Source: Ochromonas danica
Lineage: Eukaryota > Sar > Chrysophyceae > Chromulinales > Chromulinaceae
Direction of reading: 5' to 3'
DNA length: 64,000 nt
Assembly (NCBI GenBank): GCA_015146655.1
Contig: VKHL01000024.1
Span: forward strand, 186,001 to 250,000
A model generated the notes under the pieces. The model was not told the origin of the DNA and did no database searches. It saw nothing but the letters and a program-made list of their open reading frames with translations. Numbering within the stretch: position 1 is the first letter of the stretch; each line of letters opens with the position of its first letter. A program made the position numbers and the translations under genes. Positions 33,151 to 44,611 of this stretch are shown here, piece by piece.

Positions 33151-34296
33151 ATGACATCTCTATATTATTGTCCAGATTGTGATTGTGAGGTTGAGGTTTC
33201 ACTAAACCCACGAACTTCTTCTTCTAGTTCTAGTAATAAGACGAAACAACAGACTTGTCGTGTTTGTGGTTGTGCGATGACAATGAAGACGACTGCCACC
33301 ACCACCACCACCACCACCACTACTACAGCCTCTAACCCAACACCTTCTGCTCCTCGACCTGCTGTCCTCTTCCCACCAGGTAGTATTGACCCTACTACTA
33401 CTAATGGTAATATATCTACATGGTTATCATCTTTAGAGGATGACCTACAAGCTGCAATTGAACTTGCCACAGCTCGTCGACGCCCTGATCGAGAAGTCAA
33501 CGCTGAAGAAGTTGCTCAGCTAGCTAGATTACGTGTTGATGTTCGACGTACTGTACTGGTGCAGGTGACAATGGACATTGCTTCCTATAGCCTCAGTCCT
33601 GTCCTCGCCACATTCTCTAACATTCCTTCCACTTCCACCACATCTGTGGGTATTGGCTCATCTGCTACTAGGAGCTCTACTATGAGAGTAGAAGGTTTGC
33701 TATGGAGATGTGGTGGAGGGAATAGAACAGGGAAGGTAGAAGATGTACCTGTAGGACATATCCTTTTGTTCGAGAGAGATGATCAACCGTTCCTACATAA
33801 AGCTCTCTATGCTATGTCAAAGGAAGCTCTAGCTGTAGTAGTGATTCAGAAGGAAGGCTATGCCTGGCCTTTTCAAATGACTGCCTCTACTGCAGTAACT
33901 GAAGGATATGAAGGGTCGAAACAACAAATTGTCAATATCCCTGTTATGATGGTTAGTCCAGAAGATGGAGCGATTTTGAGGAGATTAGCATTGAATGTTT
34001 CTTCTAGACGACATCCTGTGAAGATTGCCTTAGTCAATGATGAAGGAGAAGATGGAGGAGGAGAAGGAGAAGAAGGAGGGAATGAATGTAGCATCTGCAG
34101 AGAGAATTTCATCGTAGATGAAGAGATATTGAAGCTTCCTTGTCGTCATTGTTATCATGCTACGTGTCTGTCAGGTTGGTTGGTACGGAATAGAAGCTGT
34201 CCATTATGTCGATCGTTAGTGCCTTCGCGTAGAGTGGGAGGAAGCGGAGGAAAGGAAAGAGGTCGTTTTGATCTTATGGATACGATGACCTTCTAA
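33151..34296 (+). CDS. RING-H2 E3 ubiquitin ligase with zinc-ribbon and PA-like domain
   Basis: A single exon encodes 381 residues. Residues 7-43 have paired CxxC sites (CPDCDC and CRVCGC) like the N-terminal zinc finger of RNF115/126. Residues ~185-290 look like a protease-associated (PA) domain: VPVGHILLFERDDQPFLHKA, AVVVIQKEGY and NIPVMMVSPEDGAIL. Residues ~313-355 are a full RING-H2: ECSICRENF, LPCRHCYHATCL, SCPLCRS. PA-RING proteins are usually type I membrane proteins with a lumenal PA domain, yet no signal peptide or membrane helix is visible here, so the PA-like part would be cytosolic. A poly-Thr run (50-59) is encoded by a CCA/ACC microsatellite. Substrates are unknown. Confidence 0.85.
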   Translation: MTSLYYCPDCDCEVEVSLNPRTSSSSSSNKTKQQTCRVCGCAMTMKTTATTTTTTTTTTASNPTPSAPRPAVLFPPGSIDPTTTNGNISTWLSSLEDDLQAAIELATARRRPDREVNAEEVAQLARLRVDVRRTVLVQVTMDIASYSLSPVLATFSNIPSTSTTSVGIGSSATRSSTMRVEGLLWRCGGGNRTGKVEDVPVGHILLFERDDQPFLHKALYAMSKEALAVVVIQKEGYAWPFQMTASTAVTEGYEGSKQQIVNIPVMMVSPEDGAILRRLALNVSSRRHPVKIALVNDEGEDGGGEGEEGGNECSICRENFIVDEEILKLPCRHCYHATCLSGWLVRNRSCPLCRSLVPSRRVGGSGGKERGRFDLMDTMTF

Positions 34297-35510
34297 GCAC
34301 ATGCTTATTGGACTTATTCCATGGTACATGAACACGAAGTTCTGGAGGGAGCTCCATCGTAAGGGCATTGCGTAGGAAGGAGAAGGAACGGCTCCTCTCT
34401 CTTGTCAAATTTCTGACGCCGACCATCTTCTGTGGAGAAACGGTTTACTATCCATGACTAAGACCTTGAGGATTGAGATTTGTGTAGAAAGACAAGTTGT
34501 TGTTCAGCTAAGTTCCGTGGGGTTCTTCTGCTGTGCGCTCTTCCTAAGATAGTCTTAAATTGCGGCTTTTAGGCTAACTTAGTTTCGATGTACTGCAAGT
34601 ACCACACAAAGTATGATGCCCAGCTGCTTAATTAGAATGCATTCCTCGCTTCTCTTATTTTATTCTCACAGCGTATGCAATCTCTGTAGCAGCTTTAAGT
34701 TCCATTTCATGTACTATACATAACTATGCTGTGCTTAGCATGCGATTGAAATAGAAATGATGAACTCCCTGTTGCTGTACTTCTCTTGCCTCTTCTAAAT
34801 CAATGACAGCTACTAACCTGCCTGCTGAGGTCATGCTGTTTCCATTACAACACCCACAATTCCATTGGAATGACTTCGTGGTGGTAAATGTTGTGTTTGT
34901 TGGTCAAATAAAATACAACAGACTTCATCAATGACAAGTACTCACTCATTGGAAGTTATTTTACTATCATCTTGAAGGACAGATCATCGCACGGAAGGGA
35001 TGACTGGCCTAGAGTCGTTAAGATATACATTGTACTACAACTACAACTACAACCACAAGGAATGCTGACAAAAACATAATGTCCGTCTATTCGTCATGAA
35101 GAACATTTGATAGCAACCAGTCAGTTACATCGTCCGGAACTGACCAGTGTAGAAGAAGTAGAACAAAGAACTGAGAAATGAAATCAACATACAAAGTCTA
35201 GTAGAACTACAAATCAATGAAAATATACACTGTGCTACCATTTGATGAGAAGAATCAACAACAGCTACCATAGAGGTCTCTCTTCTCTCTTATTCATCAA
35301 ATGTACAACAACAAGAACAAAAATAACAAAAATCATATCAACAACAATACACAAGTAAAGAAAACACAAAGTAGATAAATAAAGACTACCAAAGAACTGG
35401 TTGGTTCGAATTGATATCGTATGAACAACACTCATCCAATCGTTCGTAGATGAGGAATGAGAGAGGAGGTTTATTATTATTCGAATGTGATGTAATGTAT
35501 GTACTGTATT
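34297..35510. other. Convergent gene-free region
   Basis: 1.2 kb between the RING and TPR genes. Apart from short ACAACT-type repeats near 35036-35058 nothing is seen: no long open frame, no tRNA or snRNA signature, no inverted repeat. Confidence 0.5.
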
Positions 35511-36275
35511 CTAATCTCCTCTCATGGGACTGCTTCTTCCTTGTGGAACTGTTCTCAATTTGCTTTTACATGGTAAGATAGGACAAAGATGAAGAATAGA
35601 ATGACCATTTCCTTCAGATGTTGCTGATGTTGCCGTTGTTGGTGATGATGAGGTGATAGTATGTTGTAATATGTCATCCTCTTCTTCAAACAGACAATCT
35701 TGCATCATCTCTTCCATCCCTCCTATACTATTACCATTGCTACCGTTATTACCATTAACATCTTCATCTCCTGCTTCAGCAACTGCTATAGATAAGAATT
35801 GAAATGCTGCTAAAGTATCAGGATGTTTAGCACCAAACACTGCTTGACGTCCTTGATAACTCAACAGAAACCATTTTGCTGCTTCACTAAAACGTTTAGC
35901 AGCCATGAGGACAAGACCAAGATTATACTGACAAATCAAAGCAAGAGGATGACGACTATCCCAGTTAGATAGTACCATTTGATGAACATCTTGTAGTAAC
36001 TCTTCAGCTTCGACTAGATCATCTTGACGATATGCAACCACGCCTATAGCATTTTGAACAGATAACCAGTCTAAACTATTTTCTTCAACTTCTTTCAATG
36101 CAAGTTGATAGAAGAGTTTTGCTTGATGATAGTCACTTTGTTGGAAATAATATTCCGCAGTTTCTAAAGTTGACCAATGTGGATAGACAGGTTGTGGTAT
36201 TTTCGTCAAATATGATGACGAAGTACAAGAAGAAGAAGAAGCAGAAGAATATAAAGTACTTGCACTAGCTCCCAT
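35511..36275 (-). CDS. TPR-repeat protein, candidate N-myristoylated
   Basis: A single exon encodes 254 residues. After a Ser-rich leader (MGASASTLYSS, Gly2 with Ser at 4 and 6, compatible with N-myristoylation) come three to four tetratricopeptide units (~35-170): AEYYFQQSDYHQAKLFYQLAL, AIGVVAYRQDDLVEAEELL, YNLGLVLMAAKRFSEAAKWFL and a partial fourth with GAKHPDTL, a kinesin-light-chain-like spacing. The C-terminus is acidic and then basic (CPILPCKSKLRTVPQGR). TPRs bind proteins; the partner cannot be guessed. The 5' side faces a long gene-free region. Confidence 0.8.
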   Translation of the reverse strand: MGASASTLYSSASSSSCTSSSYLTKIPQPVYPHWSTLETAEYYFQQSDYHQAKLFYQLALKEVEENSLDWLSVQNAIGVVAYRQDDLVEAEELLQDVHQMVLSNWDSRHPLALICQYNLGLVLMAAKRFSEAAKWFLLSYQGRQAVFGAKHPDTLAAFQFLSIAVAEAGDEDVNGNNGSNGNSIGGMEEMMQDCLFEEEDDILQHTITSSSPTTATSATSEGNGHSILHLCPILPCKSKLRTVPQGRSSPMRGD

Positions 36276-38993
36276 GAGATCTTTTTAGTACGGTTAATTA
36301 GTCTATAATAAAGGTGATAATTACAATGATGTGAAGAGAGTGAGTGAGTGGTGAATTGATTGTGATGTAATGGTGATTGATGAAAGTCTCATTGACTCCA
36401 TCATAAGGGAGGAGGGGTGAAAGAAGGCAGAGGCAATTGACAACCAGACGAAAAGTCAGATAGATCACTTAGTAAACTCTCAATTTGGGACTTCCTTGTG
36501 TGAAGTCCAAAAGAAGTGAAAGAATGTAGAGGTGGGCAAAAGTGAGATAAATCGCTTAGCAAACTCTTAATTTAAGACTTTCTTGCTTTGCTCCTTCCCC
36601 CCACCTCTCTGCTTGTGCGCTATTATCAGAGAGCCGTTGAGGTTTGAGGTTTGTAAAGACGATGAGGTTACAAATACATACTGCACCACCAGTATGTGAT
36701 ACTGCTGTGTTTATGACATAATAAGGAGGACTTCGACAGATATAAGAGCGGGAAGATCTTATCCTTGGTTGAGAGATCGCTTGGAGAGGGTCGAGTACGT
36801 CTGGATCACACTTATTGACAAAGAAGCTATTTCAAGCTAGAATTGTGTTCCCGTCAATTAGATCACACTTACATAGTTGTTACCAATTGCATTTCTGTAG
36901 AGGTGTAGGAAGAATTGTGTTACAATATCTGCAGACAAAAAGTGTGTCGAACGAAGAAGACAAGAAAACAGTCTGGGGAATACATGTGTCTTGAAGTTAA
37001 TGCTGCCAGTTAATGCCCACAATGCGCCTGGATGGAGTTATTAGGTATGAGACTTTCCATCTTGAAGAAAAATACATCAACCTAAACGAATAGTTCTATT
37101 CCTTCTCCAATTCTTCCTCTTCCTTAAGACCTTCTTTATCCGTCTTTCGACAAGCTGTCTGGAGAGAACACGTAGGATGATTTCACTGATCTGTTGATAC
37201 AAAAGGTGTACATTTTCAAGCTGGACTACTGCTTTTCCTTTCTAATCATTCAACAACCAATTGCATTAAAACAATATTGAAAACACAATCTACAGTAAAA
37301 GACCATAAAGCACACAACACAACAGAGCGAGTTCACTGTATGAGCAGGTTCTTCTGACCAGCAATATTAGCTTTGGTCATCTAAGCAATACTCAAGGTCA
37401 GCTATCAACTTCTCAACAAGAGGCTAAGCATGGCTACCACAGAGCCGAATGATTATGACAACAAGTTTTATTGGGACAAGAGGAGGAAATAACATCCTCT
37501 AGATAGCATGACACTTTCTATTTGCACAGATTTCATAGTATAACAATCTCATGGGAAGAATACTCTCCATCCATCTCAATCAAAAATGATCAAGAAGATG
37601 AAGAGTAAGAGATAGTTATTAAGTGAAATCATCATGTGCTAGACAGACACTGTATATTACTTGAGGTAGATAACACTACATGCTATCGACCAGTTGGCAG
37701 AGTAGCTTTGGCTTACCTCATAATGACAGTCGAGGGAGGGTTCCAACTTCGTCTAATGTGATAAACAGTATATAAAGGGTTCTCAGTTATTAACTGTGAC
37801 AGGTACCTCTTACGATATGAGCAATGACTTAAGAGAGATCATATCATATAATTTCCTCATCATATAATCATTCTCATATATGATATGATCTCTCTTAAGA
37901 CAACCCGAAAAACCTCATTTGGACCTGTTGGTTCAGAGGAAAAAACTTTCAACAAATTGAACAAGCAGTTAACAACTAGACTAGTCAAAAATAAAGAAAT
38001 AGCATAGACATAGCATCTAAGAAAATACATGTCAAGTCATGCCCATTTTAACAAAATCACAACCCATATCCCATATCAATCAATTTGATTTGATTTGACC
38101 AACCATTCCCACCTATCTTTGTTAAGTTAACTGTGTTTCAAACTCGTACAATTAGAGTCCAAACTCTCATTTTTGAGTTGTGAATGGATTTGTTTACTGT
38201 ACATTGCATTACAAATCATATCAAATGTTATTAAAGAGGAGAACGGTAATAGACGTAGGTAGTACAGAAAGGTTACATGTCAACAATCACCATTAACAGA
38301 AATTTAAAAACAAAAAACAAAATCCTGTGATCATATTATATTATCATCATCAATAAGCAAATTAAGGAACAGTCAATGAAATTAATATCCGTGTCAATAT
38401 TTCGCAGCTCAAGATCAAGCATTGTTCATCTTCATTGTCAACAAACGTATGAGGCAAAAACACGGGAAGATGAACTACAACCATGTCCAACCAAAGCTGA
38501 ACGAGAGAATTGCGAGTAGATCCGTCCTCACTACAGTACCATTATACTATCATGAAATTTTATTATTTTCTTGATCAAACACTCAAACACACAGAGAGAG
38601 TTAGTTAGATATCACGGAGTTTGAAATAAAACACAGCTGATCAATATAAGGAAATAGCGAAGCAACCTCAACAAGAAGTATGCTACATCAACCAACTAAG
38701 CACTTGTCATACATGGCTCGAGAAAGTTAGAGGGAAAGAGAACTTGAAGAGAAGAAGAAGAAGAAGACCGAACCATCAGAGCAAGAAGATATTCATCAAC
38801 TGAACAAAAGAAAAAGCAAGACGTTGTACAGTTGTACAAGAATAGACTAAAAACAATGTATTAAATCCAACAAACAGCCATGAGAAGAAACAACAAAACT
38901 AGTCTATCTCTCTTTTTTCTGATTTCTTTGAATATATTTTTTTTACTCTTGGAACACTTACTACTTGGGGAAAAGACCGCCACCACTACTACT
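36276..38993. other. 2.7-kb gene-poor region
   Basis: No coding sequence longer than chance, and no tRNA, rRNA or snRNA signature was recognised. It contains a diverged tandem duplication (36418-36497 and 36518-36584, sharing AGATAxATCxCTTAGxAAACTCT) and the perfect hairpin listed separately. The part after 38100 is AT-rich and probably the 3' flank of the histidine kinase gene. Confidence 0.5.
37828..37899. repeat. Perfect 23-bp inverted repeat (hairpin)
   Basis: CTTAAGAGAGATCATATCAT.. (37828-37850) is repeated in perfect reverse complement at 37877-37899, with a 26-nt AT-rich spacer. Transcribed, it would fold into a 23-bp stem. No target-site duplication was found on the flanks. Confidence 0.7.
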
Positions 38994-41900
38994 TTATAGA
39001 TGAAGTAGATGTCTGTGCTTGACGATCAAATGTTGGAAGTGTTTCACATCGAATGGTTTACACATGACCGCCGTTGCACCAACTGCTAATAGTTTTTCTT
39101 TATCCTCTTTACTAGCGGAGCCTGTTACTGCAATAATAATACCTTCATAACCAGCCTTACGAATCCGTTCAATTGCTGCGGGACCGTCCAAGACTGGCAT
39201 GTAATAATCTATTAACACAATATCATAAGCCTTATGCATTTCAAGGGCTTGAAGTACTTTATCAACAGCAATTTGGCCGTTAGCTGCATGATCACAAGTG
39301 ATGAAAATACGGTTAAGACTGCCAGACGAGTGACTACTGACAGAAGACAAAGGTGTCTCGCAACGATCCAAGACATGAGAGGCAGCACTCAAATTCGTTG
39401 TTGTGAGTTGATTGGAAAAATCAAGCATAGAAGGATCTGTTATTGAATCTACCAAATGCTCATTGCTGAGTGAACCAAAACTATCTTCGCTGATAGCTTT
39501 GCCGATGAGATTATGATGACTTGACCCCTTGTCTCCATGATTATCTAGCTCATCATGCATACCAGAGAGAGTCCTGGAACTCTTTCTTTCTGTTAGGAAA
39601 GGTGTGCCTAACTTGTGAGGGTTATCAACTGCTCGCGAAGAAGGAACTTCAGCTACACTAGAACTCCGACCACCACTGCTGCCACTAATACTACTGCTTG
39701 GACCACTAGATTGACTTTGACCAGCAGCAAAAACCGTAGGAAAGGATGCTTTTAAAAGGTCTATTCCATTGGCGGCATTGGCCGCTGAAGATGAAATCTT
39801 GCCTTTATAAGTGAATGAAAAATGGGTCGAAGTGAGAACACGCTCAACAATCTTCCTTGCCAGGGCAGTATCATCTGCTAAGAGAATATGTAAGTTATAT
39901 GTATGCAAAGTGAAAGTAGAAGCAAGATCTGCTTCTTCTCCCGTCAACCCTAACAATTTAGCCTTGGGAGTAGGGACTAAAGGAGAAATAAACAAAGGGG
40001 CAGGTTTTGGCAATGAGGTTGTTGCAGGAACAAGTCTATCGGAACCACCTCCACTTTGGAGTTGAAGCCTGTCAGCCAGGTCTGGAGAGACAGGTAGATC
40101 ATTTTCATGGTTCGTAAAACTTGAATGATGGCTTAATGAGAGGTTAATACCATTTTGATCATGCACTACATGGACTTCCAGGTCATCATCATGATCATGA
40201 TCATCTTCATTTGTGTGGGAAGATAATCGAGGAATGCTTTGTTCTGGTGGAACACTGTTCGCGGATAAGTCGGACAAGTGCCTTTGATTGGAAGGACTGG
40301 CGATTTTCAAAGACGCAGGTCGCTTCAAGGCACTATCATCAACATCTACCAGCTCGCACAAGTCATTAACACTAGTTGAGGTTGGTAATGTAGGTTCAAT
40401 ATATGCTGGTAACTCGAAGAAAAACGTGCTTCCGCGTCCTAATCCTTCCGAATGCATACCCACTATCCCACCGTGAGCTTCAATAATCGCTTTCGACACT
40501 GCAGACCACACAGTCTTGGTTACACACTCAAAGGAATCGCATAACAAGAAAGATAAACTTACACCAAAGCCCCAAACCAGATCCGCCGCCTTTCTGTAGC
40601 TTATTAGCATCGAATTGGATGTACTGACCGAAGAGTTTGTCTTGATTTTCCTACAAAGATAAAGAAAACGTATTAAGCATGCAAATCTCACAATTCCAAT
40701 AACTGAGAAATACTTACATATGCTATTCCAGGCCCTGTGTCAGTAATTTCACATCGAAAACATAAAGCACCTCTATTAGAGATTGGGCTGTTATCGCCAG
40801 ATATTTCCAATGCAAAAATCTCATCATCAGAAAATCTTCTATGATGATCCAATGTTCGGGATTTCGATCTTTGCATTGGTGAGTATGGTATCTCAGATGA
40901 ATACACATCTTCTTTATTCGTCTTGATTGTATCATCAGCTTGATTATCACAATCATTCGTTTTCATATCTCCTGTCGACAATATCGCCGCTTTCATAGAG
41001 ATTGTACCACCAGCAGGGGTAAATTTAATCGCATTGGTAATAAAGTTACGTAACACTTGCTCAATCTTCAACCTGTCAGCTTGTACACAACATTGATTTA
41101 CAGCGCCGTCTATATCCAACACCCATTTTAAACCACTAAACTTGATCTACAAGCAATATGATTAGAGCAGGGTTTATTGAGATATGAATGAGATAATAGG
41201 AGTATTCTTCCTCACCTGTTTCTCCATTGGTCCGATACATTCTTTGATAAATGAAAGACATTTCACTTCTGCTCGCTCTAATTGAAGCATATTGCTCTCT
41301 AGCTTATCATATAGTAATAAATCACTAAGTGTTTGGATCGCTGTGGTACAAGTACTTCGACAATCATTAACTATTTCAACCAATTCTGAACGTAGAAGTT
41401 CTTCTGGACCAGAAAGTAATTCAAGCAGGTAGTCTAAGGCGAGACTAGTGGTGGACAAAGGTGATCGAACTTCATGTGAAATATACCGTACAAACGTTTT
41501 CTTGTAAGCCATTTCCCGCTATAAACAGAGAGAGATAATTGTGTTGGGAATATTCTCACACATTCAACAAGTATACAGAATACTTACCAGCATATTGTTA
41601 TTCTCTTCAGTAGTCGTCAAACTTCTTCGTGTAATTCTACCAGGGAAGATACCCGCAATAACAACAAAGATACAATGAGAAAGTATCCGTTGTCCAACAT
41701 GATTTCTATGTTCCAGTGGATATAATAGGAGTCCATATACTTCCAATAAATCCCACACCAAGAAAATTGTTAGTGCAAAGAGGAGTATAACAGCTACATA
41801 TCTTCGATCAGTTAAGAAAGTTGTTCCTTCACCACGATCTAAGACGACTTGCCGAAATCGTGCAGAAGAAAAGATCTTTACTAACACTCCCACCTTCAAA

Positions 41901-42454
41901 ACAAGCGTTCCAATGCTTGCTATCTGGTGTACTGTATCTAACTTATCTTGCTGTGCATAGCAAAGGACAGCTTCAGATAAAGCATACAATACAAAGATGA
42001 CTGTTGGCTCAAATATTCCTAATATCTCACCATGAAAAGTCTCCAACTTTCTTAAAACACCATATAGTGTAGTAATATGACCAATACTAATTAAAATCTC
42101 TCTTGCAGAGAGATTAACTTCACCAATGACCCACAATGCTACATAAGAAGAAGGGACTAAGGAAATTATTATAAACCAATGACCCACCGGATCTTCTTTA
42201 GCATGTGATCGTAAAGAAGGATAGATCATCCATGCTAACTCATCCAAAATAAACTCAATAATCAATGGTATGAATAGAGAGGTAGACACTGTTCTCCATC
42301 GATCTTCATCTCCACCAATGGCATATTCCTCTTGTGATAATCCTCCTTTACCACAATGATAGATGATGAAAGCGACGATGGTATAGAGTAGTAGAGACCA
42401 AAGTTGAAAACGAGAAAGTTCTTCTAGGATAAAGCTCAATTTCTCAGAGATCAT
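38994..42454 (-). CDS. Membrane-bound hybrid histidine kinase
   Basis: Five exons (41588-42454, 41216-41518, 40718-41146, 40563-40650, 38994-40498) give 1063 residues. Residues 1-280 contain about seven hydrophobic helices, a probable sensor. HisKA follows with phospho-acceptor His304 (YISHEVRSPLS). The ATPase domain shows the N box NFITNAIKFTPAGG, the G1 box DTGPGIAY, and GGGSGLGLWLSKAIIEAHGG, the last restored only by splicing exons 4 and 5. The C-terminal receiver has Asp771-Asp772 (LLADDTALARK), phospho-acceptor Asp993 (VLIDYYMPVLDG), Thr1021 and Lys1043 (CKPF). About 165 Ser-rich residues are inserted between the first helix and second strand of the receiver. An extra 5' exon starting at 42828 is possible, spliced in frame. 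The signal is unknown. Confidence 0.88.
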
Positions 42455-42753
42455 ATTATTCAAAGCTCAAAGTTTTGTTGGAAAGACAACAAAGTTTGAG
42501 GGTAGTAGTGAAAACCAAAATAAAACACAGGATTCTTAATTTCTCTTTCAAATCTTTTCGTTTTTCTTATCTTTTTGAATTCGATAAGAAAAAGAAAATA
42601 AATTAACAAGGGAAAGAAGGCGTAAAAAAGAAGACAATATATTATTAATATCTCTAATAACTTACGGAAGTGGTAAAAGCGTAGTGATTGAGCGATGGTG
42701 TTGTTGGAGAAAACAGAACAAGTCGGGAGGTGTGACGTGACATAAGCAAGGGG

Positions 42754-42822
42754 GAGCTCATCTTGAGCGGCGCTCAACAGGTGAGCTCCACTATGAGCGG
42801 ATATTGAGCTCAACATGAGCGG
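42754..42822. promoter_or_regulatory. Cluster of GAGC palindromes between divergent genes
   Basis: Within 69 bp there are GAGCTC at 42754-42759, 42783-42788 and inside TTGAGCTCAA (42804-42813), the hyphenated palindrome TTGAGCGGCGCTCAA (42763-42777), and TGAGCGG at 42794-42800 and 42816-42822. TGACGTGACA lies just before (from 42732). This could be a dense binding-site array for the histidine kinase and methyltransferase-like genes, or it may be part of an extra first exon of the kinase. Confidence 0.5.
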
Positions 42823-42982
42823 ACGCATGTTTCATTTGCAATGATTTTGTCTCTCAACAACAATCCCCAGTTCAACCACGGCAATAATCATCCAGTTATT
42901 ATTGAATTTTGTGATTCATTAATTGATAGTATTTTGTTGACTAGATCGTTCTCTTCCTTTCAACAGAGGAAATGCAATTGAA

Positions 42983-43747
42983 ATGACAGATAAAACAAAC
43001 CATTCTTTCCCACCTTTTTTAACAAGACAAGGATTAGAAGATGCCGCTTCTGAATATCGACAAATCTATCCTTTCCAAGATTTTGATCCTTCTGTTCAAC
43101 AGTCCTATCTGAAAACTATGGAACGATCTGAAACACTAAAAGACATCTTGACAGAATTAAAAACACCTTGCTTTTTCTTTGACAGTCTAGTCTTCCTATT
43201 CAACATGTTGAAGGAGAAATATCTCAAGTCAAAGAATATGGCTTTCTTCTATTTCATGGATTGTTTGGGAAGTGGCGGTGCAGCCTGTAATTTGGCTGTT
43301 CTCAATGGATATGAGAAATGTCTGAGTATTGAACTGTCCGAAAGGACAAAAGAACGGAGTAGAACAGCCTATGAGAAGATGATTGATCGCTATGGCCCTT
43401 CTCTAAAACAACAGATCGATTATCGTGTTGGTTCAATGGGTGATTACTTTGATTGCGAGGCTAGCATTGTCTTCATGAGCACCCTGGAGGTGCAGGAGCG
43501 AAGTCCATTAGTTGACGAAGCACAGTTAGTGCGCCTATACTGTCGATTGACAAAGAGTCTGGAAGTTGGCTCTTATGGCATCCTCATCACCAAAAGGATC
43601 TCGCTTCAACTATTTCAAGCCAGGCATGATTCTGAAGAAAACGTTGTTACAACGGCCACAAAGTTCTCTCATTTCCAAATATTGTATGAGAAAGAACAGG
43701 ATGGCCATCGTATGTGCTTGCTACAAATTGTGATGGAAAGAGTATAG
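42983..43747 (+). CDS. Methyltransferase-like Rossmann protein
   Basis: A single exon encodes 254 residues. FFYFMDCLGSGGAACNLAVLNGYEKCLSIELSE resembles motif I and II of class I SAM-dependent methyltransferases of the DOT1-like kind (glycine loop DCLGSGG, acidic residue IELSE at the end of strand 2). YRVGSMGDYF, then IVFMSTL, may be motifs III and IV, though no NPPY or other catalytic signature is seen. An N-terminal ~80-residue helical region precedes the fold. The substrate is unknown, and the protein could be a non-catalytic relative. It is divergent from the histidine kinase gene. The ATG at 42983 is the first in frame. Confidence 0.6.
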   Translation: MTDKTNHSFPPFLTRQGLEDAASEYRQIYPFQDFDPSVQQSYLKTMERSETLKDILTELKTPCFFFDSLVFLFNMLKEKYLKSKNMAFFYFMDCLGSGGAACNLAVLNGYEKCLSIELSERTKERSRTAYEKMIDRYGPSLKQQIDYRVGSMGDYFDCEASIVFMSTLEVQERSPLVDEAQLVRLYCRLTKSLEVGSYGILITKRISLQLFQARHDSEENVVTTATKFSHFQILYEKEQDGHRMCLLQIVMERV

Positions 43748-43987
43748 GAATGTAAAGTTTGATCATTAACACTTAAATAAGTAATTCGGAATGAGACCAT
43801 GAGATCATGCTATGGCAACGTTTCGAAAGACAAGCAGTTTGGTCGGATCTAGAATAAACCATAAGGAGAACTATTGATATTGATTGGTATGGTCTAACAG
43901 ATGCATCGTCGAGAGTAATCATAATAGTTGACTGAGTTAGAGTTCGTGGACAGAGAACGGCGGGATAACAACAAAGGAATAACAGGG

Positions 43988-44611
43988 TTAGAGACGATAA
44001 TCACTAAAATATGGTGTGTAATTCACCGGATCGTTAGAAAAAGCAAGCATAGCAGGAACTTCTCGATCAACAAGAACTTCCCCTTCCTTCGGAGTGAATC
44101 GTGCCGAGGAAGAGGAGTTATTGGAGATGTTGTCCCATTTACCTTCCCCTAGCCATTTACCTTGTGCAAATGTGAAAGTTAACACAGGTGGATCTGCTTT
44201 AACAGTACCAAGAGTAAGGAATTGTCGTAATTCTTCTTTATCGAAGGTAATTTGGCTTGTAAACCTCAGAGACAAAGTCAACTCGACAGGGTGTTGATCC
44301 ATATCATCTACTGAATAATCTTCACCATGAATATCATTGCTATAGACAGCAAAATAAGCTTGTTGATTCGAACCAACTATAGTCTTAAGTTGTCGATGAA
44401 AGTCATCAGTACTGGCAGTGGTCATATCTTGATCAAAGGGTTTCTTTATGATAGAAGGGAAATTCAAAGATGAATGAAAAGCAAACCCAGTCAAAACAGG
44501 CTTTCCTTGGAATTCTTCAATACGAGGATCAAAAGCAACAATCATTTTTTCTTTAGCTTGCAAAAGATGAGATGGATTAGATTTTGATTTGCAGCACCTT
44601 GCCAATTGCAT
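43988..44611 (-). CDS. Hypothetical protein, 207 residues
   Basis: A single open frame with the codon use of neighbouring genes but no family that I recognise. The core (MIVAFDPRIEEFQGKPVLTG, AYFAVYSNDIHGEDYS, VELTLSLRFTSQITFDKEELRQFL, PPVLTFTFAQGKWLGEGKW) looks like a beta-rich globular domain; the C-terminus ends NYTPYFSDYRL. The start MQLARCCKSKSNP is uncertain: the second Met (MIVAFDP) could be the true start or follow an unseen exon. It lies head to head with the RED gene, with a palindromic element in between. Confidence 0.55.
   Translation of the reverse strand: MQLARCCKSKSNPSHLLQAKEKMIVAFDPRIEEFQGKPVLTGFAFHSSLNFPSIIKKPFDQDMTTASTDDFHRQLKTIVGSNQQAYFAVYSNDIHGEDYSVDDMDQHPVELTLSLRFTSQITFDKEELRQFLTLGTVKADPPVLTFTFAQGKWLGEGKWDNISNNSSSSARFTPKEGEVLVDREVPAMLAFSNDPVNYTPYFSDYRL

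Noticed and set aside
42460-42828. Separate 122-codon gene upstream of the histidine kinase
   Set aside because: Its second half is low-complexity with a GTAAGT donor before it; it is better explained as 5' UTR or an extra first exon.
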